The translations under genes and the position numbers were made by a program. The notes under the pieces are model-generated. The model did no database searches. It was not told the origin of the DNA and saw only the letters and a program-made list of their open reading frames with translations. From assembly GCA_902362925.1 (NCBI GenBank), contig CABIYL010000018.1: a stretch of DNA of 64,000 bases; one strand, 5' to 3'. The DNA comes from Pseudoflavonifractor sp902362925. Its GTDB lineage: Bacteria > Bacillota > Clostridia > Oscillospirales > Oscillospiraceae. Shown piece by piece: positions 43,321 through 51,272 of this stretch (position 1 is the first letter of the stretch; the number at the start of each line of letters is the position of its first letter).

Positions 43321-43388
43321 CAGCACCCCGGACACCTTCGCGGGCCGCACCGGACAAAGCGACCCGACCCCAGCCCGACAGGGCCACA
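43321..43388 (+). repeat. Intergenic structured repeat A, copy 1
   Basis: CGGACACCTTCG, then stem CGGGcCGC / GCGaCCCG around the loop ACCGGACAAA, then ACCCCA and a GCCC-GACA-GGGC hairpin. It lies between a stop codon and the next ribosome-binding site. Confidence 0.7.
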
Positions 43389-43419
43389 TGAAAAATCAAA
43401 CTTTCTGGAGGTTGTCAGC

Positions 43420-44352
43420 ATGAAAAAGTTTACCGGATCTTTCACCCCCGACGCGTCCAAGGCCCTGAAAGGCTCCCAGCGCCTGATCTGCCGCACCGAC
43501 AAGGACGGCGTGGCATATGTGACCAACGGCTTCACCGCCTACAAGATGTTCCCTCACGAATACGCTGCCATCGTCCAGCCCGTCACCTGCTGCGAGGCGG
43601 GCAACTACTCCATCCAGAACGGCGAGAAGCGCGACGAGGTGGACTTCAACCTGGAAAAGACTTTCCTTGATTCCGTCAAGGCTGCCAACGACACCGGCGA
43701 CATGGCCCGCTGCCCCCTGGTTCTCACCCTTGACAAGAAGCGCACCGCCGCCGCCTACTACAACGCCGAAAAGGACTTCGTGGCCCTTTACGACACGCGG
43801 TACATCTCCGCTCTTTCCTCCGGCTTTACCCTCCGCGCCCCCGGCCCCACGGCTCCCGCTGTCGCCTACAACGACAACGACCCCTTCGCCCTGATCCTTC
43901 CCATCCGGCCCGACGAGAACACGACCCGCGCCGTCAAGGCGTATTTCACCCAGGCCGCCGCGAACAAGACCGACGAGGCCAGCGAGGCCGAACAGCTCCG
44001 GGCCGAGATCTCCCGCCTGCAGGACAAGCTGAACCGGGCCGAGACCGGGGCCGCCGCCCTGGAGGAGCGCGTGGAGGAACAGGCCGCCGAGCTGGAGGCC
44101 CTGCGCACCGCCGCCGGGCACAACGACACCGCCGACGAATCCAAGCCCGCCACCAACGCCAAGAGCGCCGCCGAAATCATCGCCCAGCGCTTCGCCAGCA
44201 TGGACGGCGTGACGGCTACCATCAAGGGCGCGCAGACGGCGGCCCCCGTGGTCTGGCTCTCCGGCGACACCGAGAAGCACGCCGACGAAATCAAGGCCGC
44301 GGGCGCAAAGTGGAGCGGCAAAAAATCCGCCTACTATGTCCGCGTGGCATAA
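43420..44352 (+). CDS. Hypothetical protein with C-terminal polyvalent-type domain
   Basis: 310 residues. Residues 1-190 form a globular domain of unknown type (RLICRTDKDGVAYVTNGFTA). A coiled coil follows (about 188-230, AEQLRAEISRLQDKLNRAET). The last 55 residues (PVVWLSGDTEKHADEIKAAG then AKWSGKKSAYYVRVA) match a short domain seen in plasmid and phage polyvalent proteins, with the G.(K/R)WS...Y pattern; the 46279 gene ends with the same domain. Role unknown. Confidence 0.75.
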   Translation: MKKFTGSFTPDASKALKGSQRLICRTDKDGVAYVTNGFTAYKMFPHEYAAIVQPVTCCEAGNYSIQNGEKRDEVDFNLEKTFLDSVKAANDTGDMARCPLVLTLDKKRTAAAYYNAEKDFVALYDTRYISALSSGFTLRAPGPTAPAVAYNDNDPFALILPIRPDENTTRAVKAYFTQAAANKTDEASEAEQLRAEISRLQDKLNRAETGAAALEERVEEQAAELEALRTAAGHNDTADESKPATNAKSAAEIIAQRFASMDGVTATIKGAQTAAPVVWLSGDTEKHADEIKAAGAKWSGKKSAYYVRVA

Positions 44353-44446
44353 CAACAGCCGAAACGGCCCGCCGGGGCCGTCCGCCGGGAATGGCCGCCC
44401 GGCGCTGATGATGGCAGGCCACAACACGAAACAGGAGGTTTTCACC

Positions 44447-44629
44447 ATGACCATGCAAGAAAAATATACCGGCTTCGAGATCCATTATCCCGCCGATCAC
44501 CCGCAGGCCAACGGCAAATACTTTGGCAAGACCCCGATCTTTGAGCAGGCCCTAAAGGCCGCCCAATCCATCGGCGGGGCACTTTACGGCATAACCCCAG
44601 ACGGCACCCGCGTTTTCATCCTCTACTGA
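44447..44629 (+). CDS. Small hypothetical protein
   Basis: 60 residues, MTMQEKYTGFEIHYPADHPQ...GGALYGITPDGTRVFIL, after CAGGAGG at 7 bases. Compact alpha/beta character; unknown function. Flanked by intergenic repeat B downstream. Confidence 0.7.
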   Translation: MTMQEKYTGFEIHYPADHPQANGKYFGKTPIFEQALKAAQSIGGALYGITPDGTRVFILY

Positions 44630-44630
44630 C

Positions 44631-44703
44631 CCGCAAGGCCGACGCACAACGCGCCGCCGGTGCAAGCCCGGCCCCGCTCCATCAAGGCGGGGGCGCTCAT
44701 GGG
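44631..44703 (+). repeat. Intergenic structured repeat B, copy 1
   Basis: CCCGCAAGGCCGACGCA, then outer stem GCGCC / GGCGC enclosing GCCGG-TGCAAGC-CCGGC and CCCGC-tccatcaag-GCGGGG: a possible three-way junction. Copy 2 (46171-46243) differs mainly in the loop of the second hairpin. Confidence 0.65.
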
Positions 44704-44738
44704 TTTCATCCCACAACACGAAACAGGAGGTTTTCACC

Positions 44739-45182
44739 ATGGCAGCAACACAACGACCGATCCCCGGCACCTTCTCCAAGGTTCCCGGCGGCTACGCCCG
44801 CCCCATCAACGAGCAGACAACGCTTTTCGTCCCGGATATGTGCGCCGCCAGTTTCGACGCGGACACCGGCGAACTTCACGGATACGCCCCCGACTATGAG
44901 GCCCTTGAGGCCGCGAAAACTCCCGCCGTTCAGGCAGACGCTCCAGGTGAATATTCCTACTGCTACGAAATGCAGCAGCCCCCCACCGGTTGCGACTTCT
45001 CCGCCGATCTTTCCTACTACGGCAAGCACTATTTCCTGCGCCCGCTCCGCGACGATCTCCCCCGGCTTCACGGGCGCGGCATTACCTACGACGAGCAGCG
45101 CAACACATACACCGTCACTCGCCGAGCTTACGACAAGCTGAAAGAGCAATACCGCATTAGCTACGAAACCTGCCTCGATTGA
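44739..45182 (+). CDS. Hypothetical protein
   Basis: 147 residues beginning MAATQRPIPGTFSKVPGGYA, with central YEMQQPPTGCDFSADLSYYG and a C-terminal helical part. CAGGAGG precedes the ATG. No family recognised; like its neighbours it looks like a plasmid/ICE-type accessory protein. Confidence 0.75.
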   Translation: MAATQRPIPGTFSKVPGGYARPINEQTTLFVPDMCAASFDADTGELHGYAPDYEALEAAKTPAVQADAPGEYSYCYEMQQPPTGCDFSADLSYYGKHYFLRPLRDDLPRLHGRGITYDEQRNTYTVTRRAYDKLKEQYRISYETCLD

Positions 45183-45250
45183 CCCCCGCCCGGACACCTT
45201 CGCGGGCCGCACCGGACAAAGCGACCCGACCCCAGCCCGACAGGGCTACA
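45182..45250 (+). repeat. Intergenic structured repeat A, copy 2
   Basis: Nearly identical to copy 1: same stem CGGGcCGC / GCGaCCCG, loop ACCGGACAAA and hairpin GCCC-GACA-GGGC, directly after a stop codon. Confidence 0.7.
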
Positions 45251-45274
45251 ACACAAAACGAGGAGGAAATATCT

Positions 45275-45649
45275 ATGAGCGAGTGGAAAAACGGGAAATC
45301 CGTCGTTTACGAAGATCGGCACGGAAACACGAGGTGTGGCGCGTGTTGTTCCCCTCTGTGGTGCAACGACAACGGCGATATGCCGGACACCTGCCCTCAA
45401 TGCGGCGCTCCTCTCGATTACAGCCCCTACAACGCAGAACGGCACGCGAACTCCACGATTTTCGCCGTTGCCATGAACTACTTCGGCAACTTATCCGAAC
45501 TGGCCGCCCACCTCGGCGCTTCCGTCGTAGACGACACACTCTGCTTTACGGGCTTGAACGGCTCCCAGGTTTCCGCTTTGATGGAGGCGAACGGTATTGA
45601 CTACAACTACGCCTACACACCAGAAGAGGCCCGCAGTTTTGATGATTGA
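45275..45649 (+). CDS. Hypothetical zinc-ribbon protein
   Basis: 124 residues with CGACC near 21 and CPQCGAPLDYSP near 44, a zinc-ribbon pair, followed by a helical domain with an acidic C-terminus. GAGGAGG lies 8 bases before the ATG. Possible nucleic-acid or protein binding; no family recognised. Confidence 0.7.
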   Translation: MSEWKNGKSVVYEDRHGNTRCGACCSPLWCNDNGDMPDTCPQCGAPLDYSPYNAERHANSTIFAVAMNYFGNLSELAAHLGASVVDDTLCFTGLNGSQVSALMEANGIDYNYAYTPEEARSFDD

Positions 45650-45720
45650 CCCCCACCCGGAGACCTTCGCGGGCCGCACCGGACAAAGCGACCCGACCCC
45701 AGCCCAACAGGGCCACAACA
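45650..45720 (+). repeat. Intergenic structured repeat A, copy 3
   Basis: Same structure as copies 1-2; the second hairpin loop is AACA in place of GACA (GCCC-AACA-GGGC), so a change occurs only in the loop. Confidence 0.7.
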
Positions 45721-45741
45721 CAAAACGAGGAGGCTTCCCCC

Positions 45742-46191
45742 ATGAAAAAGCTATACAAGTACACCGGCACCGTTTCCGCTCACTGCTACCGCCGCAACAA
45801 CCCCAACGCGCTCCCGTTCATGGAGCTGGTTCTAAGCGATCTTCACGACGACGACAAGGCCCCGATCAAAATCGAGGCGGTGGGCGGCCTGGCCGACTAC
45901 ATCAACGCCATCGAGGGCACTGACGCGGAGGAACGCTATCTCACTGCTGACTGGTACTACGACAGCCTGCTTTACCTTCACCGTATCGAGATCCCCAGCA
46001 CCGACCCCTGGCGGCCCGCAAAGATTATCGCACAGCACGACGCAATCGAGCCGACCGCTTCCATCTTCGGCCCTTCCGACTACATCGAGGAACCCAAGCC
46101 CGGCCCTATGGACAGCGAACAGCACCACGCCTGGTGCGTTTACCTCTCCGAGGACGAATACCGCTACACAGCCCGCAAGGCCGACGCATAA
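45742..46191 (+). CDS. Hypothetical protein
   Basis: 149 residues, mixed alpha/beta and acidic, with FMELVLSDLHDDDKAPIKIE and a C-terminal YRYTARKADA. The last codons lie within repeat B copy 2, so the repeat has been incorporated into the coding end. GAGGAGG upstream. Function unknown. Confidence 0.75.
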   Translation: MKKLYKYTGTVSAHCYRRNNPNALPFMELVLSDLHDDDKAPIKIEAVGGLADYINAIEGTDAEERYLTADWYYDSLLYLHRIEIPSTDPWRPAKIIAQHDAIEPTASIFGPSDYIEEPKPGPMDSEQHHAWCVYLSEDEYRYTARKADA

Positions 46192-46243
46192 CGCGCCGCC
46201 GGTGCAAGCCCGGCCCCGCTCCACCTGGGCGGGGGCGCTCATG
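46171..46243 (+). repeat. Intergenic structured repeat B, copy 2
   Basis: Matches copy 1 over about 70 bp. The start encodes the final RKADA of the upstream protein; the hairpin region (GCCGG-TGCAAGC-CCGGC and CCCGC-tccacctgg-GCGGGG) follows the stop. Confidence 0.65.
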
Positions 46244-46278
46244 GGCCACAACCCAAAACCACACAAGGAGGAAACACC

Positions 46279-47286
46279 ATGCACGAACAACTGAACCTGT
46301 TAAACGCGGATCTCGACGCGATCATCGACGCGTCCGCCCCCGCCGAACCCCAGCTCCAGGATCAGCCCGACGAGGCCGCGCCCCGTCCGAAGTATTACCC
46401 CATCGACGAGAACATGGCCCGCCGGGCGCACGAAATGATGTCCATGCGGGACTACCCCGAAAACCGCGCCACCAACGAATACCGGGCCGCCGTTGACAAG
46501 GCCGCTTCCCTGGTGGAGCGCTGCAAGGCAGCCACCAGCCCCTACTACCACGACAAACTGGACGCGCTTCTCGACCGCTACGCCCGCCGTCTGGCCCAGT
46601 GGACGAACGACTACAACCGCAACGGGGCCAGCTGCCCCAGCGTGCTGGTTTCCGGCGGCTCCAACTTCCCCGTGAAGAAGAAGAACCGCCAGAACGCTCG
46701 GGAGGACAGCTTGTGGCAGGAGTACAAGACCATCGAGGCCATCTTGGACAAGATCAAAAGCACCGGCTCCGGCCCGGTTGACCTGGCCGACCCCCACGCC
46801 CGGGAAATGCTCACCGACCAGCTCCAGCGCCTGCAAAACCAACTGGACGAGGGCAAGGCCATGAACGCCCACTACCGCAAGCACAAGACCATGAAGGGCT
46901 TCCCCGGCATGAGCGACGACATCGCCGCTCACAATGACGCGGCCATCGCCAGCGCCCCGGCGTTCGCACAGCGCCCCATGCCTGACTTTGAGCTTGCCAG
47001 CCTGCGCGGCAAGATCAAGCGGGTACAGGCCCGCATGGCGGAGCTTGACCGGCTCCAGGCCCAGCAGGCCAGCCCCTCCGCCGCCGAGGAGCACGACGGC
47101 TTCCAGATCGTCCGCAACGCCGAGCAGAACCGTCTCCAAATCATCTTCGACGGCAAGCCCGACGACGATACCCGGCAGGCCCTGAAACAAAACGGCTTCC
47201 GCTGGTCTCCCCGCAGCAGCGCATGGCAGCGCCAGCTCACCGACAACGCCGAGCGCGCTGCCCGCCGGGCACTTGGTCTGGACTGA
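46279..47286 (+). CDS. Polyvalent-type hypothetical protein with coiled coils
   Basis: 335 residues: acidic N-terminus, helical middle with MMSMRDYPENRATNEYRAAV, a long coiled coil (about 165-275) and a C-terminal domain RLQIIFDGKPDDDTRQALKQ then NGFRWSPRSSAWQRQLTDNA. That ending is characteristic of polyvalent proteins on plasmids, ICEs and phages of Firmicutes. These often enter the recipient with DNA and act against defence, but no catalytic domain is visible here. Confidence 0.8.
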   Translation: MHEQLNLLNADLDAIIDASAPAEPQLQDQPDEAAPRPKYYPIDENMARRAHEMMSMRDYPENRATNEYRAAVDKAASLVERCKAATSPYYHDKLDALLDRYARRLAQWTNDYNRNGASCPSVLVSGGSNFPVKKKNRQNAREDSLWQEYKTIEAILDKIKSTGSGPVDLADPHAREMLTDQLQRLQNQLDEGKAMNAHYRKHKTMKGFPGMSDDIAAHNDAAIASAPAFAQRPMPDFELASLRGKIKRVQARMAELDRLQAQQASPSAAEEHDGFQIVRNAEQNRLQIIFDGKPDDDTRQALKQNGFRWSPRSSAWQRQLTDNAERAARRALGLD

Positions 47287-47355
47287 ACCCAACACCCGGA
47301 CACCTTGGAGCCGCCGCACCGGACAAAGCGACGGCACCCCAGCCATACGGCACAA
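47287..47355 (+). repeat. Intergenic structured repeat A, copy 4 (with compensatory changes)
   Basis: Stem is GCCGcCGC / GCGaCGGC in place of CGGGcCGC / GCGaCCCG, with loop ACCGGACAAA unchanged; the second hairpin is GCC-ATAC-GGC. Paired changes on both sides of each stem support an RNA (or cruciform) structure. Confidence 0.7.
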
Positions 47356-47376
47356 AATCCGCAAGGAGGTATTTTC

Positions 47377-47568
47377 ATGTACGCACTCGAATACAAGCAA
47401 CTTTACATCGTCCCGGACGCACTCACCAAGAACAGGACTTGCCAAAGCTACCGCTGGAAGCAGGCTGCAATCTGTGAGGACGCGGCACCGCTCGAAGCAA
47501 TCCGCGCCACAAAAGCCCGGCCCGATGAATGGCGCGTTGTCCCCATGGGCAACTCTTACGCAATCTGA
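47377..47568 (+). CDS. Small hypothetical protein
   Basis: 63 residues, MYALEYKQLYIVPDALTKNR...EWRVVPMGNSYAI, after AAGGAGG. Unknown function; next gene begins 15 bp later. Confidence 0.65.
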   Translation: MYALEYKQLYIVPDALTKNRTCQSYRWKQAAICEDAAPLEAIRATKARPDEWRVVPMGNSYAI

Positions 47569-47583
47569 AAGGAGCATGACAAA

Positions 47584-47916
47584 ATGAATTTTAACAACAC
47601 GAAATGCCTTTACAGTGTCGGCGATGCTGTTTCTTTGAGCGACGGCAGAAAAGCGATTATCACGGGCCATGGTCTCTACGAAAATCAGTATTGGTGCGAG
47701 GTCTACTACAACGGCATTGTCAACCTTGGTGCGGCTGACTATTTTTGCACCTGCGGAACTGGCCCACTGATCGTTTCTCTTCTCCCCGCGGAGGAGGCAG
47801 CCGCCATCGCTTCTGCCCTGAAAAACGAGTTGCACAAGTTTGTTTCCAAATATGGCCCGTCCTGCTCCGCCGTACTCTGCCGAAGATACGGCCCAATTTC
47901 TCATATCTACGGCTAA
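47584..47916 (+). CDS. Hypothetical protein
   Basis: 110 residues. SVGDAVSLSDGRKAIITGHG suggests a small SH3/KOW-like beta barrel, then an acidic-to-basic helical tail. AAGGAG upstream. No family recognised. Confidence 0.7.
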   Translation: MNFNNTKCLYSVGDAVSLSDGRKAIITGHGLYENQYWCEVYYNGIVNLGAADYFCTCGTGPLIVSLLPAEEAAAIASALKNELHKFVSKYGPSCSAVLCRRYGPISHIYG

Positions 47917-47953
47917 AATCCAACTTGTCCGCAACTTTCAAGGAGGTATCACC

Positions 47954-48427
47954 ATGATTGACCACAACAACCACTACGCCCGCTACTGCGAGCTGATGCG
48001 CCAGGCCTCCGCCTCCGCTCCTTCCCGGCGGCACGACGGCGGCTACATGGCCGCCCTTTACATCCTCTCCGCCGACCCGGATCTGTACGACCTCGCCCGC
48101 GGACGCGTGGGTGAGGTTGGTATCAGCTTTTCCGCCATCCTCACCGCCGCCCGCCGCTTGGAGCTGTCCGACAGCCAGAATACCGCCATCCGGGCCGCCC
48201 ACAGCCTGTTTAACTCCGGTTCTCGTTCCCAGAATACCCCGCACGACCTCGCGCAGTGCGATTACGACACTCTGGACATCATTGTGGACGCTATGTACAT
48301 CTGGAAGGGCGGTTGCGTCATATCTTCCAGTGAAAACGGGCTTATGTACCTCGACCGTTCCGAAGAGCGCAAGCGCCGCGGCTTTGAGCGGGCCATTTTC
48401 AACGGGCTTTTCATTTCCGCAGATTAA
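47954..48427 (+). CDS. Hypothetical protein
   Basis: 157 residues, mainly helical (YMAALYILSADPDLYDLARG, ILTAARRLELSDSQNTAIRA). Typical of a small accessory family adjacent to polyvalent genes in Clostridia, where it occurs without assigned function. AAGGAGG precedes the ATG. Confidence 0.75.
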   Translation: MIDHNNHYARYCELMRQASASAPSRRHDGGYMAALYILSADPDLYDLARGRVGEVGISFSAILTAARRLELSDSQNTAIRAAHSLFNSGSRSQNTPHDLAQCDYDTLDIIVDAMYIWKGGCVISSSENGLMYLDRSEERKRRGFERAIFNGLFISAD

Positions 48428-48430
48428 CCC

Positions 48431-48459
48431 TTTTTGTCTGCACTGTTTCGTGCTATAAT
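48431..48459 (+). promoter_or_regulatory. Internal promoter with extended -10
   Basis: TTTTTG (48431-48436), 17 bp, TATAAT (48454-48459) preceded by TG one base upstream (TGCTATAAT). Likely drives the last two cassette genes independently. Confidence 0.6.
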
Positions 48460-48486
48460 GCGACAAGAGAACACAAGGAGGCACCC

Positions 48487-48759
48487 ATGGACACAACCCC
48501 GACCATTTACCCCGCTTTCCGCCTGGTGGCCCAGTTCGCCGACGGCCAGCGCCTTTATTTTGACGGCCTCACCGAACAGCAGGCCCAGCAGCGCATGGAG
48601 GCAGCCCAGGCACGGCACGGCGACATCACATGGTACGACGGCGTTACCGATCTTCACTATGAGAACGGCAGATACCACGCCATGACCCCACCGCCGCCCG
48701 CCGTCAACTTGTTCGACCTCACCGAATATCCCGACCCATTCCACGAAAAGGAGGATTGA
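48487..48759 (+). CDS. Small hypothetical protein
   Basis: 90 residues, FRLVAQFADGQRLYFDGLTE...RYHAMTPPPPAVNLFDLTEY. Overall acidic. AAGGAGG lies before the ATG. Paired with the next gene, possibly as an operon of two. Function unknown. Confidence 0.7.
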   Translation: MDTTPTIYPAFRLVAQFADGQRLYFDGLTEQQAQQRMEAAQARHGDITWYDGVTDLHYENGRYHAMTPPPPAVNLFDLTEYPDPFHEKED

Positions 48760-48761
48760 CA

Positions 48762-48992
48762 ATGCCTGTTTCTGACAGCAAGCGGCGCGGCAACGACAAA
48801 TACAACGCCACCTGCGACTATATCAGCCTGCGGCCCAAAAAGCCCATCGGTGCGGCCATCCGGGCCGCCGCAAAAGCCTCCGGGCAGAGCGTACAGGGCT
48901 ATGTGCTGCAAGCCTGTGCCCAGCGCATGGCAGGGGAGGGGAGGCCCCTGGAACTCCCCGACGAGGAGCAGAACCTGCCCCAGCGTGATTAA
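48762..48992 (+). CDS. Ribbon-helix-helix-like small protein
   Basis: 76 residues: a basic N-terminus (SDSKRRGNDKYNATCDYISL) supplying a beta strand, then two helices (IGAAIRAAAKASGQSVQGYV, LQACAQRMAGEG), consistent with Arc/CopG-type DNA binding and antitoxin-like proteins. It is the last gene of the cassette, two bases after its neighbour. It could autoregulate the cassette. Confidence 0.65.
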   Translation: MPVSDSKRRGNDKYNATCDYISLRPKKPIGAAIRAAAKASGQSVQGYVLQACAQRMAGEGRPLELPDEEQNLPQRD

Positions 48993-49031
48993 AACCGGCA
49001 AAACCGTTATCAAGCCCGGAAACATCGTGAT

Positions 49032-49075
49032 AAAAACCCGGCAGACCGTAATTGAACGGCCCGCCGGGTTTTTCA
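49032..49075 (+). terminator. Terminator at end of plus-strand cassette (bidirectional)
   Basis: CCCGGC (49037-49042) / GCCGGG (49063-49068) with T-run on both sides (TTTTT after, AAAAA before). It lies where the plus-strand cassette meets the leftward early genes, so it can stop both. Confidence 0.75.
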
Positions 49076-49186
49076 TTTTCGCTTGGTTATGTACAGGTTT
49101 CGCCCGATTTTCCGCATCTGGTGCAGTCGTTTTTTCCTTCGGATGTAGTTTCTCACAGCCGCCTCCAGGCTCCTCCACAACACCAT
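49073..49186 (-). CDS. Small basic protein, possible DNA-binding factor
   Basis: 37 residues MVLWRSLEAAVRNYIRRKKR then LHQMRKIGRNLYITKRK; 13 Lys/Arg. GGAGGTG is placed 4 bases before the ATG. Size and charge would suit an excisionase or transposition co-factor, but similarity is not established. 49187-49389 upstream contains an inverted TTTCCACA / TGTGGAAA pair and no further gene. Confidence 0.45.
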   Translation of the reverse strand: MVLWRSLEAAVRNYIRRKKRLHQMRKIGRNLYITKRK

Positions 49187-49389
49187 GCTCACCTCCATTC
49201 GCAAATTGTTTTTCCACACCCGTTCCCCGGTTTGTGGAAACCGAAACGCGTCGCGCGTGCTGTCCCGCTCCAAATGCTTCCTTTATGGCCGTTTCTGCAC
49301 ACGCTTCCACAGTAACTGTTGACCCTCACGCCACGCTCCCTGCACGCCCGCCGCCTGGCAAAAAATCGGCCCATTTTTCCCGGCGCTTA

Positions 49390-49872
49390 TTATGTACGCG
49401 CGCGCGAGGCACGGGCCACAAGTTCACCCGCCCCCGGCAGCTCCTCCAGTGCTTCCCCGAAGCGTTCCATGGCCTTGTCGTGCCAGTTCCGTGCCGTGCT
49501 GTCTGGGGCGTGAATTTTTACCCCTGTTTTGGCCCAACTGTACCCACATACATAGCGCAGCACAATGACCTGTTTGTACCTACCGTTCAGCCCGTCCAGG
49601 CAGTCCCTGATCCTGGCCTCGTCGGCCAGCAGCAGCCGCTCTTTCCCCCTGATCTCGTTCAGGCGATCTCCAACCCCGTGTTCCATCGCTCGTAGACCCA
49701 GCGTCTCCGTCGGTTTCCCGGGCGACGATCCGCGCGGCATCCCATCGCTCTCTGTACCACGCAGACAGTTATACTCTTCCTCCAGCTCCTCCCGCTCTTG
49801 GCGCAGCAGGCGTAGCATCCCGGGGATCGCCTTGTAGTACAGGGCAATTTGTTTCACATTCTCGAACCGCAT
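49390..49872 (-). CDS. ArpU/sigma-70 region 4-like late regulator
   Basis: 160 residues. N-terminal coiled coil (LRQEREELEEEYNCLRG), and a C-terminal HTH of the sigma region 4 type (YKQVIVLRYVCGYSWAKTGV then KIHAPDSTARNWHDKAMERF). Proteins of this type (ArpU, RinA-like) activate late genes in phages of Firmicutes. As the last early gene, it is in the expected position. The late promoter candidate at 39972 could be its target. Confidence 0.75.
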   Translation of the reverse strand: MRFENVKQIALYYKAIPGMLRLLRQEREELEEEYNCLRGTESDGMPRGSSPGKPTETLGLRAMEHGVGDRLNEIRGKERLLLADEARIRDCLDGLNGRYKQVIVLRYVCGYSWAKTGVKIHAPDSTARNWHDKAMERFGEALEELPGAGELVARASRART

Positions 49873-49910
49873 CCAGTCGCCTCCCGTTTCTTCTCCCGCT
49901 TATTTCACCA

Positions 49911-50543
49911 TCAGTCCAGCGTTTTGCTGAAAAACGGCTCCACCGCTTTGCTGTCGTCCACATCCACCGGCGTGTGGAAGATCCGCTCCATCTCTCTCGC
50001 CAGCAGGGCATACCCGTAGTAGTCCCCGCTTTCGGCCCACTCGCCGAATTTTCTAAACGCCGCCTCCGTGGCCGCCACCGTCTCCTGCACGCGCTCTGGG
50101 CCGAAGGACAGCGCTTTATGGGCTGCCAGCGCGTAGCACTTGACCACGATCTCCGCCGCCTCCCGCTGTTCCCCCAGCATGGCCCAGTCCTTTGCCGTTT
50201 TCGGCCTTTTTGTCACCGGCAGGATGAACCCGTCCGGCAGCAGGTCTCCCAGTTCCTCGGCGAGTTTCTTCTTGGCCCGCTCCATCCCCACGCCGCGCTT
50301 GTTCAGGTCGAACCGCTCCAGCTCCGCGTTTGCGGCATCCACCAGGCGCTCCATCCGCCCCTCTCCGATACCGTACCGCTCGTTCAGGGCCGACATGAAG
50401 CACAGGGAGATCACATGGCCCGCCGCCTCCCTGTTTTTCTGCACCCGCTCGCTCTGCGGCATCTTATCGGTCAGAAACTTCTTCTGCGCCTGCACCGCCG
50501 CGTTCCTCTGGAAGTGCATCGGGATATTCCTCTTCCTGCCCAT
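49911..50543 (-). CDS. Hypothetical early protein
   Basis: 210 residues, mostly helical, starting MGRKRNIPMHFQRNAAVQAQ; contains EREAAEIVVKCYALAAHKAL-like helices. I do not recognise it with confidence. GAGGA precedes ATG 50543; its first 80 bp overlap the neighbouring zinc-ribbon gene. Confidence 0.75.
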   Translation of the reverse strand: MGRKRNIPMHFQRNAAVQAQKKFLTDKMPQSERVQKNREAAGHVISLCFMSALNERYGIGEGRMERLVDAANAELERFDLNKRGVGMERAKKKLAEELGDLLPDGFILPVTKRPKTAKDWAMLGEQREAAEIVVKCYALAAHKALSFGPERVQETVAATEAAFRKFGEWAESGDYYGYALLAREMERIFHTPVDVDDSKAVEPFFSKTLD

Positions 50544-50763
50544 TTTTATCCTCCTCGTCGATGATGATTTCACACGCCCGCCCGCAGATCGGGCAGAACC
50601 TGACGCACAGCACATTCAGCCCGCCTCCTCGGCTCCGGCTGTCCATGCACAGGCGCGGCCTCTCTGCCTCGTCGTACTCCATCCAGAACACCGTGCCGTC
50701 CACGGTCTCCAGCCTCTGGTGCCGCTCGCACAGGGCGCACCTCTGCCTGTTCTCCATCGTCAT
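50464..50763 (-). CDS. Zinc-ribbon protein
   Basis: 99 residues with CALCERH near 9 and FCPICGRACE near 57: two CxxC pairs separated by about 45 residues, a zinc ribbon. C-terminus very acidic. Overlaps the DUF1064-type gene by four bases. Possible replication or transcription partner; specific role unknown. Confidence 0.7.
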   Translation of the reverse strand: MTMENRQRCALCERHQRLETVDGTVFWMEYDEAERPRLCMDSRSRGGGLNVLCVRFCPICGRACEIIIDEEDKNGQEEEYPDALPEERGGAGAEEVSDR

Positions 50764-51272
50764 GGTGTTTCTCCCTTCCGCGCCAGCTCCCGCCAGCGTT
50801 TTACCTCCTCAGCGCTGTCCGCCGTGATGATCTCGGTGAATTTCCACCCGGCAGGCCGCGCCACCAGCTCCAGGAACACCCGCCGCCGCACAGCATAGTC
50901 CCGCTGCATCCGCCGGACAAATTTGCTCTTGACCTCCACGATCTCCACGGCCCCGTCCGCATATACCAGCCGGAAGTCCGCTGTGTATCGCACCGGGCGC
51001 AGCTTCAAACTCCCGTATTCGCCCGTCGGGAAGAGGGGGAAGCACGGGTGAGCCTCCCACTCCACGATTTCCCCTTTTGCCACCTTTGGTGCCACGGTTC
51101 CGATGTAGAACTCGTATTCCCCCTGACTGTCAAAGTCTTTCCCGGTCGCTCTCGCCGCCCTGGCCGCCTCCAGCATCGGGTCTGCCCGCTTTTTTCCTCC
51201 GCGGGCAAGTTGCTGTTCCGCCTGGGCGCGGTATCTCGGCGGCAGGTCGCCCAGCTCCAGGCGCAGGCCCAT
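50760..51272 (-). CDS. DUF1064-type nuclease-like protein
   Basis: 170 residues. KDFDSQGEYEFYIGTVAPKV, VRYTADFRLVYADGAVEIVE and VKSKFVRRMQRDYAVRRRVF give the endonuclease-fold core: Glu, then Asp in YTADF, and ExK in EIVEVKSK. Such proteins occur in phage replication clusters and are thought to be Holliday-junction or recombination nucleases. Overlaps the preceding ORF by four bases and abuts the HD gene. Confidence 0.78.
   Translation of the reverse strand: MGLRLELGDLPPRYRAQAEQQLARGGKKRADPMLEAARAARATGKDFDSQGEYEFYIGTVAPKVAKGEIVEWEAHPCFPLFPTGEYGSLKLRPVRYTADFRLVYADGAVEIVEVKSKFVRRMQRDYAVRRRVFLELVARPAGWKFTEIITADSAEEVKRWRELARKGETP

Noticed and set aside
43321..47355. CRISPR array
   Set aside because: Repeats are separated by whole genes and placed before ribosome-binding sites, with no spacers.
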